59,295 bases of DNA, from contig NZ_NRRQ01000019.1 of NCBI RefSeq assembly GCF_016583745.1, positions 1 to 59,295 on the forward strand, written 5' to 3'. The DNA is from Chromatium okenii. GTDB lineage: Bacteria; Pseudomonadota; Gammaproteobacteria; Chromatiales; Chromatiaceae. The position numbers were made by a program, and so were the translations under genes. Of the stretch, positions 9,257 through 17,876 are shown one piece after another; positions within the stretch are counted from its first letter, which is position 1, and each line of letters opens with the position of its first letter. The notes under the pieces are model-generated. The model was not told the origin of the DNA and ran no database searches. It saw only the letters and a program-made list of their open reading frames with translations.

Positions 9257-9995
9257 CACCACTGTCGAGCGTGCCACCATGACCCAACTTGACCATTTTG
9301 CTGCCCATTTTGTCGATCAAGCCGCTGATTCTGTTGGGAATTCAGTGCTTGCTGCCTCAGCGTTGGAGGCGCATTTACAAGCCCTCAGCGAACACATGGC
9401 GCAGCTTGAGTACACGCACGCTGCTCCGTTGCAACATGCTGATTTACAACTACAAATGGCGCGTACCCTCGTGAATTTGGAGCGCGGCGTGGAAGCCTGG
9501 CCGCTGGGACGAGCGGCTTTTGATACCTTTATTGCTGGCGATCAATTTGAATTGGCAGCCGATGTGTGTGATGTATTATTTCAAGCCGAGCAGCCAGCTT
9601 CATTAGCAGCACTTGGTCAAGGTATTTGGTTGGCAGTAACCTGTCCAATTGATCCAGAATTAACGATTGAATTGCTCAGTCATGTGATTGATGACACGCC
9701 AGATAATGCAGACGGCGCGGCGGTCGCGGCGACTACTGCGTTGTTTTTGGCGGATATTCGAGCGCAAGGGCGGCAGCGTGAAGATTTAATGTTTTTTGCA
9801 ACGCAATTGCTCGGCAGTGTGGCGCGGCGACATAGTGGTATTGATGGACGTGACGCATTGGATGCGTGGATGGAGCGTTTGGAATTAAAAGAACCGGAGA
9901 AGTTTCTCATTCGGTTGCGTAATGTGGTCGATGTTTTGGTGCAGGATGAATGGTGGTTTAATCGGGAGGCATTGCAGGAGCGGTTGCCTTTTTAA
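9240..9995 (+). CDS. Alpha-helical protein of unknown function
   Basis: Up to 251 residues, with no recognised family. The sequence is helical throughout with alternating Ala/Leu-rich segments (LQLQMARTLVNLERGVEAW, FELAADVCDVLFQAE), which suggests a TPR- or HEAT-like repeat fold and a cytoplasmic adaptor role; that is inference. Two starts are possible: GTG at 9240, with GGAGG nine bases upstream, or ATG at 9279, with no visible ribosome-binding site (238 residues). I prefer the GTG for its ribosome-binding site and its overlap with the upstream small gene. The Cas6-like gene follows 100 bp downstream on the same strand. Confidence 0.65.
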   Translation: MGASVNTTVERATMTQLDHFAAHFVDQAADSVGNSVLAASALEAHLQALSEHMAQLEYTHAAPLQHADLQLQMARTLVNLERGVEAWPLGRAAFDTFIAGDQFELAADVCDVLFQAEQPASLAALGQGIWLAVTCPIDPELTIELLSHVIDDTPDNADGAAVAATTALFLADIRAQGRQREDLMFFATQLLGSVARRHSGIDGRDALDAWMERLELKEPEKFLIRLRNVVDVLVQDEWWFNREALQERLPF

Positions 9996-10027
9996 TGAGG
10001 TGTCAGTCTTTTTTATGCGCGGCTTTT

Positions 10028-10033
10028 TATAAT
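10028..10033 (+). promoter_or_regulatory. Candidate -10 box (TATAAT) upstream of the Cas6-like gene
   Basis: A perfect TATAAT lies 63 bp before the ATG at 10096. No good -35 hexamer sits 16-18 bp upstream, so the assignment is weak. Confidence 0.3.
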
Positions 10034-10095
10034 CACTGCCGATTCTTAACGCACGTTACTGACTACTTTATTTTTTCACATCAGCGAGATAACTC

Positions 10096-10794
10096 ATGTT
10101 TTGGCAGGAAGATAAAAATCCCGACGCGGTGCAGATTCCTGATGACATCGTTGATCTGCTGTTTGCCCTTGATTGCAAAAGTATTCCGGTCGATCACGCT
10201 TATTTTTTATCGACGGCATTGCACGCTGCGCTGCCTTGGTTGGGCAGTGAGCCGCAGTTGGCGGTGCATACGATTCACGGTGCCGGTTCGCAAAATGGGT
10301 GGCAGCGCCCGGCGCATGGCAGCGACACCGAGTTGCTGTTGTCGCGTCGCACTAAGTTGATGATTCGTACACCAAAAACGCGAGTGGCTGAGTTGTTGCA
10401 GCACTTGCCCGGCGTGACGCTTGATCTCGCTGGTCATCCGCTGACCGTCGGTGCGGGTAAAATCAAACTGCTGACCAAAGATGCGACCTTGTTTGCGCGG
10501 CAGGTGGTTATCTGCGATGTCACCAGCGATCTCATTGATGAATCAGTCTTTTTGCAAGGCGTGGCCACGCAGCTTGCCGCCCTAGACATCGTGTTGCGCA
10601 AGGCGCTGTGCGGAAAAACGATGGCGCTTGCCACGCCGCAGGGTTCAATTCAAACGCGCAGCTTGTTGTTGGCGGCGTTGACGGCGGAGGAATCTATCCG
10701 CTTGCAACAATACGGTCTCGGTGCGCACCGTTTGCTTGGCTGCGGTATTTTTATTCCGCATAAAGGGATTGATCCGGTGAATCCCGGTGGATGA
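10096..10794 (+). CDS. Orphan Cas6-like RNA endonuclease (type I-MYXAN, Cmx6 family)
   Basis: A 232-residue protein matching, from memory of the family, the MYXAN/Cmx6 branch of Cas6. Features are an N-terminal DLLFALDCKSIPVDHAY segment, VHTIHGAGSQNGWQRP, SRRTKLMIR, and a C-terminal glycine-rich RAMP loop in GLGAHRLLGCGIFIPHK. Cas6 enzymes cut pre-crRNA inside repeats to make mature guides. There is no other cas gene and no CRISPR array in this window, so its partner is either elsewhere in the genome or it has another RNA target. Catalytic residues cannot be assigned with confidence. The ATG at 10096 follows a weak gcgagat ribosome-binding site. A dsrC-like gene follows 84 bp downstream. Confidence 0.7.
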   Translation: MFWQEDKNPDAVQIPDDIVDLLFALDCKSIPVDHAYFLSTALHAALPWLGSEPQLAVHTIHGAGSQNGWQRPAHGSDTELLLSRRTKLMIRTPKTRVAELLQHLPGVTLDLAGHPLTVGAGKIKLLTKDATLFARQVVICDVTSDLIDESVFLQGVATQLAALDIVLRKALCGKTMALATPQGSIQTRSLLLAALTAEESIRLQQYGLGAHRLLGCGIFIPHKGIDPVNPGG

Positions 10795-10878
10795 CGTTTT
10801 GCAAGCAGAACTATAGAATTAACGTGCTGTGCTCTTGCCCAATTGCGGGCGCAACTGATAACAACAACGAGGAACGAT

Positions 10879-11217
10879 ATGGCTATTGAAGTGAACGGGA
10901 AAACCATTGCCACAACGGCGGCTGGATATTTAGAGAATTACGCAGATTGGGATGAAGATGTCGCTCGCGCTTTGGCTGCGATTGAAAACATTGAACTGAC
11001 CGAGACACATTGGGATGTGATTAAGTATCTGCGCAGTGAATACATTGATAACGGTCAGAATCAGCCAATGGAACGGGCGGTGCTCAAGGATATGGGCAAG
11101 CTGTGGGGCACCAAACCAACTAGCAAGGATTTGTATACTTTATTCCCGCTGGCTCCCACCAAACAGGGTACGAAAATTGCCGGTTTGCCGGCGGTGATGC
11201 GCAAAGGCGGTTATTAA
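10879..11217 (+). CDS. DsrC/TusE-family sulfur-relay protein lacking both C-terminal cysteines
   Basis: A 112-residue protein with the full DsrC fold signature: MAIEVNGKTIATTAAGYLEN at the start, then a WDEDVARALA helix and a THWDVIKYLRSEY segment. True DsrC carries two cysteines on a flexible C-terminal arm, which accept sulfur and form the trisulfide substrate of DsrAB; TusE keeps one. Here the upstream position reads KQGTKIAG (Thr98 where Cys is usual) and the tail ends RKGGY, with no cysteine. It therefore cannot carry sulfur in the known way and probably belongs to the cysteine-less, presumed regulatory DsrC-like group. A good ribosome-binding site (gagga) lies 8 bases before the ATG. 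A strong terminator follows. Confidence 0.85.
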   Translation: MAIEVNGKTIATTAAGYLENYADWDEDVARALAAIENIELTETHWDVIKYLRSEYIDNGQNQPMERAVLKDMGKLWGTKPTSKDLYTLFPLAPTKQGTKIAGLPAVMRKGGY

Positions 11218-11236
11218 CCGCTGGCATGATGTGAAT

Positions 11237-11267
11237 GAAAAAAGCCAGCGTTATGCTGGCTTTTTTT
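11237..11267. terminator. Rho-independent terminator shared by dsrC-like gene and mfd
   Basis: A perfect stem aaaaaagccagc / gctggctttttt with a gttat loop and a T run on the plus strand, A run on the left. The symmetry means it can end dsrC-like transcripts (plus) and mfd transcripts (minus). Confidence 0.9.
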
Positions 11268-11325
11268 ATTGCCCATTGCGCTGCGGCATTTCACACTGAC
11301 ACAGTGCAATTTATCAAGCACCACC

Positions 11326-14300
11326 TCACCCCGCCAATCGTTCTAAAATCATCATCACCTGTTGCAACCGCTGCGCCGCTTCCGGCATCTCGCAAAAGAA
11401 CTTCAGTTTATCAGTGCCATCCAATTTGAATTCCTTGGGTTTAGCTTGCACCAAGCGAATGAGATTCAGCGGATCAAGCGTTGGCTGCTCATTAAAAATA
11501 ATGCGCCCACTTGCTGCGCCCACTTCAATTTTGCGAATTCCCAGCGGTTGGGCGCGGAGTTTTAATGCTGTGATTTCTAATAAGCGTTTGGTTGGTTCTG
11601 GCAATAACCCAAACCGATCAATCATTTCCACGCGCAACTCCCGCAATGCTGCATCATCACTCGCGCTGGCAATGCGTTTGTATAACACCAGCCGCGCTTG
11701 TACATCCGGTAAATAATCACTCGGCAATAATGCCGAAACCCCCAAATCAATTTCCGTCCCGTGATCGAGCGGGCGATCTAATTCTGGGGCGCGTCCTGCT
11801 TTTAACGCATTCACTGCCCGCTCCAGCATGTCCATATACAACGTGAAACCAATTTCAGTAATTTGCCCAGATTGTTCATCGCCAAGCAATTCACCCGCGC
11901 CACGAATTTCTAAATCATGCGTCGCTAAAGTGAACCCTGCGCCCAAATCTTCCATTGCTGCAATCGCATCTAAGCGTTTTTTTGCATCGGCAGTCATTAG
12001 CGTGGGCGGTGGCGTGATTAAATACGCATAAGCGCGATGATGCGAGCGACCAACGCGCCCGCGCAATTGGTGCAATTGTGCCAGCCCTAATTTATCGGCG
12101 CGATTGATAATAATCGTATTGGCGCTCGGCACGTCAATGCCGCTTTCAATAATGGTGGTGCAGACGAGTAAATTAAAGCGTTGATGATAAAAATCGCGCA
12201 TTACGCGCTCTAAATCACGCTCGCGCATTTGCCCATGTGCAACCTGTACTCGCGCTTCTGGAATTAAATCTTTTAACCTCTGCGCTTGGTTTTCAATCGT
12301 TTGCACTTCATTGTGTAAAAAGTACACCTGCCCACCACGTTTTAATTCACGCAACACCGCTTCTTGTAATAAACCATCGTGCCACGCATTCACAAAGGTT
12401 TTAATGGGATGTCGTGCAACCGGCGGCGTGGCAATAATGGATAAATCGCGCAAACCCGCCAGCGACATATTCAACGTGCGCGGAATTGGCGTCGCCGTCA
12501 GCGTCAAAATATCCACTTCTGCCCGCAGATTTTTGAGCTGTTCTTTGTGGCGCACGCCGAACCGATGTTCCTCATCAATAATCGCTAACCCTAAGTTTTT
12601 GAAGCGCATTCCGGGCTGGAGCAATTTGTGGGTGCCGACGACGATGTCGAGCGTGCCAGCCGCCAGCCCGTCCAAAATCCGCTGCTGTTCTTTGGCGGTG
12701 CGAAACCGCGACAGGCTGTCCACCCGCACCGGCCAATCCGCAAAGCGGTCGGAAAAATTCTCAAAATGCTGCTGCGCCAGCAGCGTCGTCGGCACCAACA
12801 CGACCACTTGGCGACCGCCGTTGACCGCCATAAACGCCGCTCGCATCGCGACCTCAGTTTTGCCAAAACCGACATCGCCACACACCACGCGATCCATCGG
12901 TTTTGCGGTCGCCATATCCGCCAGCACGGCATCAATGGCGCGTTGCTGATCGGGCGTTTCTTCAAAAGGAAATGCGGCGGCAAAGGTCGCGTAATCCGCC
13001 CCCCCGTCGGGACAAGCAACCCCGCTGCGAATGGCGCGGCGAGCGTGAATATCGAGCAATTCAGCGGCAACATCGTGAATTTTACGCGCAGCTTTGCGTT
13101 TAATTTTGTCCCACTGATCGCTGCCGAGCCGATGCAGCGGCGCGTGGTCTGGCGCGGCACCGGTGTAGCGCGAAATCAGATGCAACGCGCTGACCGGCAC
13201 ATAAAGTTTGTCGTGATTGGCGTATTCGAGCGTGAGAAATTCGGTGGTCAGGCCGTCGCCGACGGTCAGCGTTTGCAAACCGAGATAGCGCCCGATGCCG
13301 TGCTGTTCATGCACCACCGGCGCTCCCACGCTCAATTCCGTGAGATTGCGGACGATGGCGTCATTATCGCGCTCACGACTGCGCCGCCGTTCCTGCCGCA
13401 CCCGCTCGCCATACAACTGCGTTTCCGTGATGAGCGCGATGCCAAACATCTCGCTCACTCCGGTTGCAACGGGCGGAGCTTGGAAACTCTCTTCTGCAAA
13501 CGGCAACGATAAAAGCCGTTCTTCGGCGCGGCAGTGCGGAGTCAACAACAACCCCCGCTCCAACGGCGCAACCGTCAACGCCAGCGCCAGCTCGCCGCTG
13601 ACAAACGTCTGCCAATCCGCCACCAGCGTCGGGCGAATCCCAAAATGCGCCAACTGCTCGGCGAGCACCTCGCGCCGTCCCGCACTTTCCGCCACAAATA
13701 ACGTTCGCTGCCCCGCGCCAGCCATAAACGCCAGCAATGCCTGCGCCGGCTGCGCTGTGCGGGCATCAATCGCCAACGGCGGCAGTGCGGCAGTCGCAAA
13801 ATTGTGAATTGCGGCATAACCCTTGCGCCGTTCCGTCACCGCGTCTGCTTGATATTGCACGCCCGCGCAGCGATTGAGCGCCGCCGCCAATTCGTCTGGC
13901 GTGAGATACAACTGCGCGGGCGGCAACAACGGGCGCTCGCGGTCATAACGGCGCTGTTCATAACGCTGCTGCACTCCCGCAAAAAAACCAGCCGCCGTCT
14001 CGCGTCCATCCGCCGGTTCCAGCACCACCGTGCCCGCTGGCAAATAATCAAACAGCGTCGCCGTCTGCTCAAAAAACAGCGGCAGGTAATACTCCAAACC
14101 GTTCGGCGTATTCCCCGCCGACACCTCGCGGTAGATCAAACTGGTTTGCGGATCGCCCTCAAAGCTGGCGCGGTACCGCTGCCGAAATCCCGCCAGCGCC
14201 TCCTCCGTCAGCGGAAACTCCCGCGCTGGCAACAGCCGCACCTGCTCCAATTGCGCTTGTGACCGCTGCGTTTCCGGGTCAAAGGTGCGGATGCTGTCGA

Positions 14301-14889
14301 TTTCACAGTCAAATAAATCAATCCGCAGCGGCGCGTCACTGCCCATCGGAAACACATCTAGCAACGCCCCGCGCACCGCAAATTCTCCGTGCGTGAGCAC
14401 TTGCGACACGCAGGAATAGCCGCTGCGCTCCAGCCGCTGGCGCGTCGTCTCCAGCGCAAACCGATCACCGACCTTTAACACCAATGCCTGACTCTCGACA
14501 TAGTCACGCGGCGGCAGCCGTTGCAGCAGCGTCGCCACTGGCACAATCAACACGCCTTGCGTTAATTCTGGCAGCCGATACAACGTCAACAGCCGCTCTG
14601 ACACCAGCTCCGGCAGGGGTGAAAACACGTCATAAGGCAGCGTTTCCCAATCCGGGAAAGTCAGCAGCGGCACCGGAGTTGCAGCCAGAAAAAAGCGCAG
14701 TTCGTGGCGCAACATCGCTGCTGCCTGCGCATCCGCCACCAGCGCCAGCACCAAGCCCGGCTGGAGACGCGCTGCGTTGGCAATGGCGAGCGCGGCGCTG
14801 GCAGCGGTGAGTTGTCCCCACAGCAGACGTTCGCCAGCGCGGGTGGGAAGAGGTGGAGTGAGCGGAGAATGCAGAGCCGGTGACGGCAT
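11326..14889 (-). CDS. mfd: Transcription-repair coupling factor Mfd
   Basis: A 1187-residue translocase that pushes stalled RNA polymerase off damaged DNA and recruits UvrA. The N-terminal UvrB-like region contains FPDWETLPYDVFSPLPELV. The RNA-polymerase-interaction (CarD-like) domain contains HEQHGIGRYLGL. The RecG-like motor has Walker A GDVGFGKTEVAM, the DEEHRFG box, LTATPIPRTLNM and HQLRGRVGRS. A C-terminal TRCF domain closes the protein. Length is slightly above the usual 1150. I use the ATG at 14889; an in-frame TTG at 14916 would add nine residues. It is divergent from the chemotaxis operon, and the 247 bp between them must hold both promoters. Confidence 0.97.
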   Translation of the reverse strand: MPSPALHSPLTPPLPTRAGERLLWGQLTAASAALAIANAARLQPGLVLALVADAQAAAMLRHELRFFLAATPVPLLTFPDWETLPYDVFSPLPELVSERLLTLYRLPELTQGVLIVPVATLLQRLPPRDYVESQALVLKVGDRFALETTRQRLERSGYSCVSQVLTHGEFAVRGALLDVFPMGSDAPLRIDLFDCEIDSIRTFDPETQRSQAQLEQVRLLPAREFPLTEEALAGFRQRYRASFEGDPQTSLIYREVSAGNTPNGLEYYLPLFFEQTATLFDYLPAGTVVLEPADGRETAAGFFAGVQQRYEQRRYDRERPLLPPAQLYLTPDELAAALNRCAGVQYQADAVTERRKGYAAIHNFATAALPPLAIDARTAQPAQALLAFMAGAGQRTLFVAESAGRREVLAEQLAHFGIRPTLVADWQTFVSGELALALTVAPLERGLLLTPHCRAEERLLSLPFAEESFQAPPVATGVSEMFGIALITETQLYGERVRQERRRSRERDNDAIVRNLTELSVGAPVVHEQHGIGRYLGLQTLTVGDGLTTEFLTLEYANHDKLYVPVSALHLISRYTGAAPDHAPLHRLGSDQWDKIKRKAARKIHDVAAELLDIHARRAIRSGVACPDGGADYATFAAAFPFEETPDQQRAIDAVLADMATAKPMDRVVCGDVGFGKTEVAMRAAFMAVNGGRQVVVLVPTTLLAQQHFENFSDRFADWPVRVDSLSRFRTAKEQQRILDGLAAGTLDIVVGTHKLLQPGMRFKNLGLAIIDEEHRFGVRHKEQLKNLRAEVDILTLTATPIPRTLNMSLAGLRDLSIIATPPVARHPIKTFVNAWHDGLLQEAVLRELKRGGQVYFLHNEVQTIENQAQRLKDLIPEARVQVAHGQMRERDLERVMRDFYHQRFNLLVCTTIIESGIDVPSANTIIINRADKLGLAQLHQLRGRVGRSHHRAYAYLITPPPTLMTADAKKRLDAIAAMEDLGAGFTLATHDLEIRGAGELLGDEQSGQITEIGFTLYMDMLERAVNALKAGRAPELDRPLDHGTEIDLGVSALLPSDYLPDVQARLVLYKRIASASDDAALRELRVEMIDRFGLLPEPTKRLLEITALKLRAQPLGIRKIEVGAASGRIIFNEQPTLDPLNLIRLVQAKPKEFKLDGTDKLKFFCEMPEAAQRLQQVMMILERLAG

Positions 14890-15136
14890 AATCAGATAAA
14901 CCTCGGAGCAGCACAAAAGACATCAGCACGAGCGGCGCGATTTTCGCACACCACGCCCGCGCCTTTGCGATGAGATGTGCGCCATGTCTGGTTAATAAAT
15001 AGAAAAGCGCGTTAAAGTGTGCCCGAGCTTGGTGTGGTTATCAATAACTGCTCAATGCACACTCCCGGCACGATTGAATAGCACGTTTTACGCAATTGTG
15101 TCATTTCACTTCAATATGATGTTTAAGGAAATTGTA

Positions 15137-15502
15137 ATGGCTAAAACAATTCTGACTGTGGATGATTCCGCCTCCATTCGCCAAATGGTGACCTTTACTT
15201 TGAAAGATGCCGGTTATGCGGTGGTTGAGGCGGTCGATGGACAAGATGGTCTTGATAAAGCGAAATCTGGACGCTTTGATTTGATTTTTACGGATCAAAA
15301 TATGCCGCGCATGGATGGACTGACGTTGATTAAGCAATTACGCAGTTTGCCGCAATACGCTTCGGTGCCCATTTTGATGCTGACGACTGAATCAAGCGAT
15401 GGCATGAAAAGTCAGGGGCGGGCAGCGGGCGCAACCGGCTGGCTGGTCAAGCCGTTTGATCCACAAAAATTGTTGGAAGTGGTGCGCAAGGTCATCGGTT
15501 AA
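15137..15502 (+). CDS. cheY: Chemotaxis response regulator CheY (single receiver domain)
   Basis: A 121-residue stand-alone receiver domain. It has the acidic pocket at VDDS (Asp9, Asp10), the phospho-acceptor Asp53 in FTDQNMPRMDG, the Thr in MLTTES and the conserved Lys in VKPFD. As first gene of the che operon it is the probable CheA target; phospho-CheY would bind the flagellar switch or a type IV pilus motor. No flagellar or pilus genes are in the window, so the output is not fixed. The ATG at 15137 has an aagga ribosome-binding site 6 bases upstream. cheA begins 28 bp later. Confidence 0.92.
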   Translation: MAKTILTVDDSASIRQMVTFTLKDAGYAVVEAVDGQDGLDKAKSGRFDLIFTDQNMPRMDGLTLIKQLRSLPQYASVPILMLTTESSDGMKSQGRAAGATGWLVKPFDPQKLLEVVRKVIG

Positions 15503-15530
15503 TCGCCAGCACGCAACGGAGGCAGGGTTT

Positions 15531-17840
15531 ATGACCATTGATATGACGCGCTTTTATCAGGTCTTTTTTGACGAGGCCGGTGAACACCTCGCGGCGATGG
15601 AAGATTTGCTGTTGGAATTGGATGTCAGCGCCCCTGATTTGGAAACGCTGAACGCCATTTTTCGTGCTGCGCATTCAATTAAAGGCGGCGCGGGCACCTT
15701 CGGGTTTAATGACATGGCGGAGGTGACGCATGTTTTGGAAACCCTGCTTGATTGTTTGCGCAAACAGGAATTGCAGCCAACGATAGAAATGGTGGACACC
15801 TTTCTCCGCGCTGGCGATGTGTTGAAAGCGCAGTTGGCGGCGCACCAAGAAGGGCGCGAATACGCAGATGATCGCATCGCCGAGGTGTGCGCTCATCTTG
15901 AGCAACTCTCCACACTGGCTCCCACGCCGCCAGCCAATCATCGTTTTGCGCTCGCGCCACAGGTACACACGCCGCCCCCCTCAGTGCGCTGGCACATCAG
16001 CTTTCGCGCCGATGCCATCGACTTTCAACCCGGCGCAGATCTTGCTGCGCTGCGCGACGTGCTGGCGGAATTAGGGCAGGTCGATTGGTTGAGCGCGGAT
16101 GATGCCGAGCTGTGCGTGTGGCGCTTGACCACCAACGCCGGGCAAGAAGCCATCATCGAAACCTTCGCCTTTGTCTGCGATCCGGCCTGTTTAACGATCA
16201 GTTTTGATGATGGTGCGCTGCATCCGTCGGCGCACCAGACGGCGCAAGAAGATCCCGGCTTCGGCTTTTTTACTGACGCGCCGGGCAGCGACCATCTCAA
16301 GCAAGTGCTTGAAGATGAAGCGGGATTTGGCTTTTTTGCCGACGCGCCCGGCACTGCGTATTTAGCGCAGCACGCGGCAGATGCGGAAGAAGATGCGGCT
16401 GGCTTTGGCTTTTTTGCTGGCGCACCGGGCAGCGAGCAGGTGTCAGACCAAGAGCATCACGGCTACGGCTTATTTGGCGGCAGCCCCGGCATGGCAACGG
16501 TCGCAGCCATAGCGCAGCAGGAACGCACAGAAAACGCGCAAGGTTATGGCTTTTTTGAGCGCCGCCAGCCGCTCGTACCAACCGATGCAGTGCCGGCTGC
16601 TGCCCCGCCCGTTGCGCCAGCGCCGGTGCGTCCGGCAGCGACCGCAGCGGATGCGAAACGCGCTGCGCCCGCCGACACCTCAATTCGGGTCAGCGTCGAA
16701 AAGGTCGATCAACTCATCAATCTGGTCGGCGAGCTGGTGATCACGCACGCGATGCTGGCGGAGTCGGCGTCGGGCTTGGAACCGCTGGCGCATGAGCAGA
16801 TTTTTGATGGGCTGGCGAATTTAGAGCGCAATTCCCGCGATTTGCAGCAGGCGGTGATGTCGATTCGGATGCTGCCGATCAGTTTTGTGTTTAACCGTTT
16901 TCCCCGCGTGGTGCGCGACACTGCCGCCAAGCTGGGCAAGCAGGTGACGTTGAAATTGCTCGGCGAAGATACCGAATTGGATAAAGGCTTGATTGAACGC
17001 CTCGCCGATCCGCTCAACCATCTGGTGCGCAACAGCATTGATCACGGAATTGAACAGCCGGAGCAGCGCGTGGCGAGCGGCAAGCCGGAAATGGGCGAAA
17101 TCACGCTGCGGGCGAGTCATCAGGGCGGCAGCGTGGTGGTCGAAGTGCGCGACGACGGCGCGGGTTTGAATCGGGAGAAATTGCTGGCTAAAGCGGCGCA
17201 GCAAGGAATTGCGCTGCCGGACAATCCGGCTGACAAAGACGTTTGGCAATTGATTTTTCATGCTGGATTTTCCACTGCCGACAAGGTCACTGATATTTCT
17301 GGGCGCGGCGTCGGCATGGATGTGGTGCGGCGCAATATCGAAGCAATGAATGGGCGCGTCGATATTGATTCTGAACCGGGACACGGCACCCGCATTACAA
17401 TTCGTTTGCCCTTAACGCTGGCCATTTTGGATGGATTATCGGTGCGAATGGGCAATGAAATGTTTATTTTGCCATTAACTGCGATTCAAGAATCCATTCA
17501 ACCCACCCGCGATCAATTTATGACGGTTGCCGGTAAAGGACGGCTGGCGCGAGTGAATGGCGATTATTTACCGCTGGTGATTTTGCGCGAAGTGTTTGCG
17601 CTAGATGCGCCGCCAGTGCGCGATGAAGATGGCATTTTAGTGGTCGTCGATACCACAGAAGGGCGCATTGCGTTATTGATTGACGAATTAGTCGCCCAAC
17701 ACCAAGTGGTGATTAAAAGTTTAGAAACCAATTATCGCAAAGTGGAAGGCATCTCCGGCGCAACCATTATGGGTGATGGTCGTGTGGCATTGATTTTAGA
17801 TGTTGATGCGCTGGCGCGTCTCAATCGCCGCGTTGAATAA
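15531..17840 (+). CDS. cheA: Chemotaxis histidine kinase CheA with repeated aromatic motifs in the linker
   Basis: A 769-residue kinase that phosphorylates CheY and CheB in response to receptors. The P1 Hpt domain has the phospho-histidine in RAAHSIKGGAGTFGF (His48). A long acidic linker holds five copies of a G[FY]G[FL]F motif, four of them followed by a xPG turn (about residues 240-350). Then come the P3 dimerisation helix (SVEKVDQLINLVGELV), the P4 ATP domain (DHGIEQPEQR, DDGAGLN, GRGVGMDVV) and the P5 CheW-like domain. Most CheAs have a CheY-docking P2 domain where this linker lies, so the repeats may replace or supplement it. The ATG at 15531 is preceded by cggaggc. cheW follows after 36 bp. 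Confidence 0.95.
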   Translation: MTIDMTRFYQVFFDEAGEHLAAMEDLLLELDVSAPDLETLNAIFRAAHSIKGGAGTFGFNDMAEVTHVLETLLDCLRKQELQPTIEMVDTFLRAGDVLKAQLAAHQEGREYADDRIAEVCAHLEQLSTLAPTPPANHRFALAPQVHTPPPSVRWHISFRADAIDFQPGADLAALRDVLAELGQVDWLSADDAELCVWRLTTNAGQEAIIETFAFVCDPACLTISFDDGALHPSAHQTAQEDPGFGFFTDAPGSDHLKQVLEDEAGFGFFADAPGTAYLAQHAADAEEDAAGFGFFAGAPGSEQVSDQEHHGYGLFGGSPGMATVAAIAQQERTENAQGYGFFERRQPLVPTDAVPAAAPPVAPAPVRPAATAADAKRAAPADTSIRVSVEKVDQLINLVGELVITHAMLAESASGLEPLAHEQIFDGLANLERNSRDLQQAVMSIRMLPISFVFNRFPRVVRDTAAKLGKQVTLKLLGEDTELDKGLIERLADPLNHLVRNSIDHGIEQPEQRVASGKPEMGEITLRASHQGGSVVVEVRDDGAGLNREKLLAKAAQQGIALPDNPADKDVWQLIFHAGFSTADKVTDISGRGVGMDVVRRNIEAMNGRVDIDSEPGHGTRITIRLPLTLAILDGLSVRMGNEMFILPLTAIQESIQPTRDQFMTVAGKGRLARVNGDYLPLVILREVFALDAPPVRDEDGILVVVDTTEGRIALLIDELVAQHQVVIKSLETNYRKVEGISGATIMGDGRVALILDVDALARLNRRVE
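16250..16560 (+). repeat. Degenerate repeats coding G[FY]G[FL]F motifs within cheA
   Basis: Five diverged coding repeats give GFGFFTDAPG, GFGFFADAPG, GFGFFAGAPG, GYGLFGGSPG and GYGFFERRQP, separated by 15-25 acidic or Gln/Ala-rich residues. The protein motif is conserved better than the nucleotides, which suggests selection on a short binding motif. Confidence 0.7.
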
Positions 17841-17876
17841 AACCAACAGCTCTATTATTAACAAGAGGCAATTTTG

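Noticed and set aside
10879-11217. Calling the DsrC-family gene tusE or dsrC
   Set aside because: Both require at least one C-terminal cysteine; this protein has none, so a functional symbol would mislead.
15013-15039. Possible FliA (sigma-28) promoter before cheY (taaagtgt)
   Set aside because: The -35-like part fits, but the expected GCCGATAA at the right distance is absent.
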